The notes under the pieces were generated by a model. The model worked only from the letters and a program-made list of their open reading frames with translations. It ran no database searches and was not told where the DNA came from. A program made the position numbers and the translations under genes. This document shows positions 52,179 through 54,720 of a DNA stretch of 54,720 nt, piece by piece; within the stretch, counting starts at the first letter, position 1; every line of letters begins with the position of its first letter. Location: positions 3,637 to 58,356 of the forward strand of contig FR896039.1 of the NCBI GenBank assembly GCA_000435475.1. Direction: 5' to 3'. Origin of the DNA: Cryptobacterium sp. CAG:338. GTDB taxonomy: Bacteria; Actinomycetota; Coriobacteriia; Coriobacteriales; Eggerthellaceae.

Positions 52179-54686
52179 GTGGCTGAAAAGAAAGATGAAG
52201 GAATGGATCTTACGGGATCTACTATCCTTCCTGCTGAACTCAGTAAGGAAATGAGAACTTCCTTTCTTGAGTATTCGATGAGTGTTATTGTCTCTCGTGC
52301 GCTTCCTGATGTACGAGATGGCTTAAAACCAGTTCATCGTCGTATTCTTTACGCGATGAATGAAAGTGGTATTACCCCTAAGCGCCCCCATGCGAAGTCT
52401 GCTCGTACTGTTGGTGACGTAATTGGTAAGTATCACCCTCATGGTGATAGTGCGGTATACGGCACTATGGTTCGTTTAGCGCAGCCATTCTCCATGCGCG
52501 TGACGTTAGTAGATGGTCACGGTAACTTTGGTTCTATCGACGGTGACTCGGCAGCTGCTATGCGTTATACCGAAGCACGTCTCGATAAACCTGCCATGGA
52601 GCTTTTGCGAGATCTCGACAAAGAGACGGTTGATTTCCAGCCTAACTATGACGAGAGTTTGCAGGAGCCTGTAGTTTTACCTGCTCGCTTTCCTAACCTT
52701 CTCGTAAATGGTTCTTCGGGTATTGCGGTAGGCATGGCAACCAATATCCCTCCCCATAACCTTGGTGAGGCAATTGATGCTACTTGCCTCATGTTGGATA
52801 ACCCTGATTGCACAGTTGATGACCTTTTAAAGGTAATGCCCGGTCCAGATTTCCCTACTGGTGGCATCATTATGGGTCGCAAGGGGATTCGTGAGGCCTA
52901 TGAAACAGGTCGTGGTAGTTTAACGATTCGTTCAACCTGCCGTATTGAAGAAGGGAAGAATGGAAAGAAATCCATCGTAGTTTCTGAAATTCCCTATCAG
53001 GTAAATCGTACCAAGCTTCTCGAAAAAATAGCTGACTTAATTAGGGATAAAAAACTTCCTGAAATTTCCAATGTTCATGACGGCGCCGATCGCCATGGTA
53101 TCGATATCATTATCGACCTGAAACAAAATGCGATTCCTCAGGTAGTACTCAATAAGCTCTATAAGCATACTCAGCTCCAAGTGGGCTTTGGATGCAATAT
53201 GGTTGCTTTGGTAAATGGCGTTCCTCGCACTCTTTCTCTGAAAGAAATGCTTCATTACTACATTCTCCATCAAGAGGAAGTAGTAGAGCGCCGTACTCGT
53301 TATGATCTCGCCAAGGCTGAAGCACGCGCTCATATTTTAGAGGGCTTTGTTATCGCACTTGATAATATTGATGAAGTAATCCGCATTATTCGTGCTTCAA
53401 AAACTGACGCTGAAGCTAAAACTTCCTTGATGGAATCGTTCTCGCTTTCCGAAAAGCAAAGCGAAGCAATTCTCGAAATGAAATTGCGCCGTTTAACTGG
53501 ATTGGAGCGCGAAAAGATTGAACAAGAATTAGCTGAACTTCGTGAAAAGATTGAGTACTTTAAACGTGTGCTTTCTGATAAAGAATTGCTTAAGCAAATT
53601 ATTAAAGATGAATTGCTTGAAATTAAAGAAAAATACAATTCAAAGCGTTTAACAAAAATCACCGATGAGGTAAAAGAGCTGGATGTGGAAGACCTTATTG
53701 CAGAAGAGGAAGTTGCGGTAACGGTTACTAAAGCTGGTTACGTTAAACGTCTTCCTGTAGCTACTTATCGCCAGCAGAAACGTGGCGGAAAAGGTATGCA
53801 GGGAGTGAACTTGAAAGAAAGTGACTTTGTTGAGCACCTCTTTATTTCCTCCACCCATGCCTACATGTTGTTCTTCTCTTCGTTCGGTAAGGTTTATCGT
53901 CTTAAAGCGTACGAAATCCCTGAAGCATCTCGTCATGCACGAGGCATCGCGATCGTAAACTTACTGCCTTTGGAAAAGGGAGAAACGATTGCTGCGGTTA
54001 TCGCAACGAAAGATTTCCCCGAAGATGAATACCTCATGTTTGCGACTGCTTCAGGTATGGTTAAGAAGACCTCTATGAAGCTCTATGATCGCACGCGCCG
54101 TGATGGCTTAATTGCTATTAACTTGAAAGAAAATGACAAGCTAATTTCCGTTAAGCGTGTGGCTGAAGGTGAAAAGGTTGTCATGGTTTCATCAGCGGGC
54201 AAAGCAATCATGTGGGATGAATCAGAAGTACGCGCTATGGGACGTGACACAATGGGTGTTCGCGGAATGACGGTTAATGCGGATGCACGTGTTCTTGGTA
54301 TGGAGATCGCCCACGAAGGTAGCGATTTGTTCGTTATTACTGAACTGGGGTATGGAAAGCGCACCCCAATTTCCGAGTATCCAGAACATCATCGAGGTGG
54401 TCAGGGTGTTTACACTATCACTATGACACCTAAGAAAGGCCTTCTGGCAGCAATGAAGATTGTGGATCCTGAAGATGAGATCATGATTATCACTGAAGAG
54501 GGTGTTGTGGTTCGTACCGCGGTATCGGGCGTTTCAGAACTTGGACGTTCTACTCAAGGTGTTCATGTAATGAATGTAGCGGATAAAGATAGAGTAACGG
54601 CTGTTGCAATTGCTACTTCGAATGATAAGAAGGCAAGTAAAACTCATGCATCGAAAGATCAGATGAATTTACTTGATCAGGAATAA
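52179..54686 (+). CDS. gyrA: DNA gyrase subunit A
   Basis: DNA-cutting subunit of gyrase, 835 residues, starting at a GTG with AGAAAGGA. The winged helix and active tyrosine are in AAAMRYTEARL. The quinolone region reads HPHGDSAVYGTMVRLAQPF, with Ser91 and Gly95 (E. coli S83, D87 positions; Gly replaces the usual Asp/Glu). The C-terminal beta-pinwheel carries a GyrA box (QQKRGGKGMQG), so it is gyrase, not topoisomerase IV. A degenerate parS lies just downstream. Confidence 0.97.
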   Translation: MAEKKDEGMDLTGSTILPAELSKEMRTSFLEYSMSVIVSRALPDVRDGLKPVHRRILYAMNESGITPKRPHAKSARTVGDVIGKYHPHGDSAVYGTMVRLAQPFSMRVTLVDGHGNFGSIDGDSAAAMRYTEARLDKPAMELLRDLDKETVDFQPNYDESLQEPVVLPARFPNLLVNGSSGIAVGMATNIPPHNLGEAIDATCLMLDNPDCTVDDLLKVMPGPDFPTGGIIMGRKGIREAYETGRGSLTIRSTCRIEEGKNGKKSIVVSEIPYQVNRTKLLEKIADLIRDKKLPEISNVHDGADRHGIDIIIDLKQNAIPQVVLNKLYKHTQLQVGFGCNMVALVNGVPRTLSLKEMLHYYILHQEEVVERRTRYDLAKAEARAHILEGFVIALDNIDEVIRIIRASKTDAEAKTSLMESFSLSEKQSEAILEMKLRRLTGLEREKIEQELAELREKIEYFKRVLSDKELLKQIIKDELLEIKEKYNSKRLTKITDEVKELDVEDLIAEEEVAVTVTKAGYVKRLPVATYRQQKRGGKGMQGVNLKESDFVEHLFISSTHAYMLFFSSFGKVYRLKAYEIPEASRHARGIAIVNLLPLEKGETIAAVIATKDFPEDEYLMFATASGMVKKTSMKLYDRTRRDGLIAINLKENDKLISVKRVAEGEKVVMVSSAGKAIMWDESEVRAMGRDTMGVRGMTVNADARVLGMEIAHEGSDLFVITELGYGKRTPISEYPEHHRGGQGVYTITMTPKKGLLAAMKIVDPEDEIMIITEEGVVVRTAVSGVSELGRSTQGVHVMNVADKDRVTAVAIATSNDKKASKTHASKDQMNLLDQE

Positions 54687-54703
54687 ACGCTGATAAAACT
54701 ATA

Positions 54704-54719
54704 TGTTTCCCGTGAAACA
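54704..54719. promoter_or_regulatory. near-perfect parS after gyrA
   Basis: TGTTTCCCGTGAAACA, 15 of 16 to parS, with C for A at the seventh position. Confidence 0.75.
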
Positions 54720-54720
54720 G

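Noticed and set aside
1..54720. CRISPR array, prophage, IS transposase
   Set aside because: No regular spacer repeats, phage structural genes or transposase ORFs were seen.

Overview
This window looks like the origin-proximal part of the chromosome of an anaerobic actinobacterium, most likely a member of the Coriobacteriia with unusually modest GC content (judged by eye). The heat-shock operon dnaK-grpE-dnaJ-hspR-clpB with an HspR-type repressor is the actinobacterial arrangement. A bacterial ferredoxin, a hydrogenase maturation gene (hypE), a nickel regulator (nikR) and an L-lactate dehydrogenase suggest an anaerobic, fermentative or hydrogen-metabolising life. The taxonomic call is an inference; no rRNA gene is present.

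The right third is the replication origin. Leftward runs the operon rpmH-rnpA-yidD-yidC-jag-rsmG-parA-parB; rightward run a GHKL-ATPase/winged-helix gene, dnaA, dnaN, recF, a DUF721 (DciA-like) gene, gyrB and gyrA. Two stretches hold DnaA boxes: rpmH to the ATPase gene, and dnaA to dnaN. Four perfect parS sites lie between jag and parA, and three degenerate ones lie farther out (inside rsgA, in the origin region, and just after gyrA). The ATPase gene between the main DnaA boxes and dnaA is the most interesting item, because it pairs a SpoIIAB/RsbW-like ATPase fold with a DNA-binding domain inside the origin.

The left part (1-8.3 kb) is two leftward groups: glycosyltransferase, TauE-type exporter, LytS-like sensor kinase and LytTR response regulator; and a small membrane protein, TrkH, an OB-like membrane-anchored protein and RsgA. 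From 8.2 to 15.5 kb is the heat-shock operon with a near-consensus promoter overlapped by a HAIR-like operator and closed by a long hairpin terminator. From 15.6 to 18.3 kb are a zinc-ribbon miniprotein, a 2[4Fe-4S] ferredoxin, hypE, nikR and a short unknown gene.

The middle (18.4-37 kb) is a mixed region: an orphan protein, galE, a probable MITE-like 198-bp palindrome, two HAD phosphatases (one a clear phosphonoacetaldehyde hydrolase), tRNA-Gly(CCC), a zinc alcohol dehydrogenase, ldh, a very large membrane protein built as an M28 peptidase split by about 890 disordered residues and lacking most metal ligands, a single-pass helical membrane protein, an exonuclease-DinG helicase, an unknown tail-anchored protein, ddl and rlmN. 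GyrA carries glycine at the quinolone-binding acidic position.
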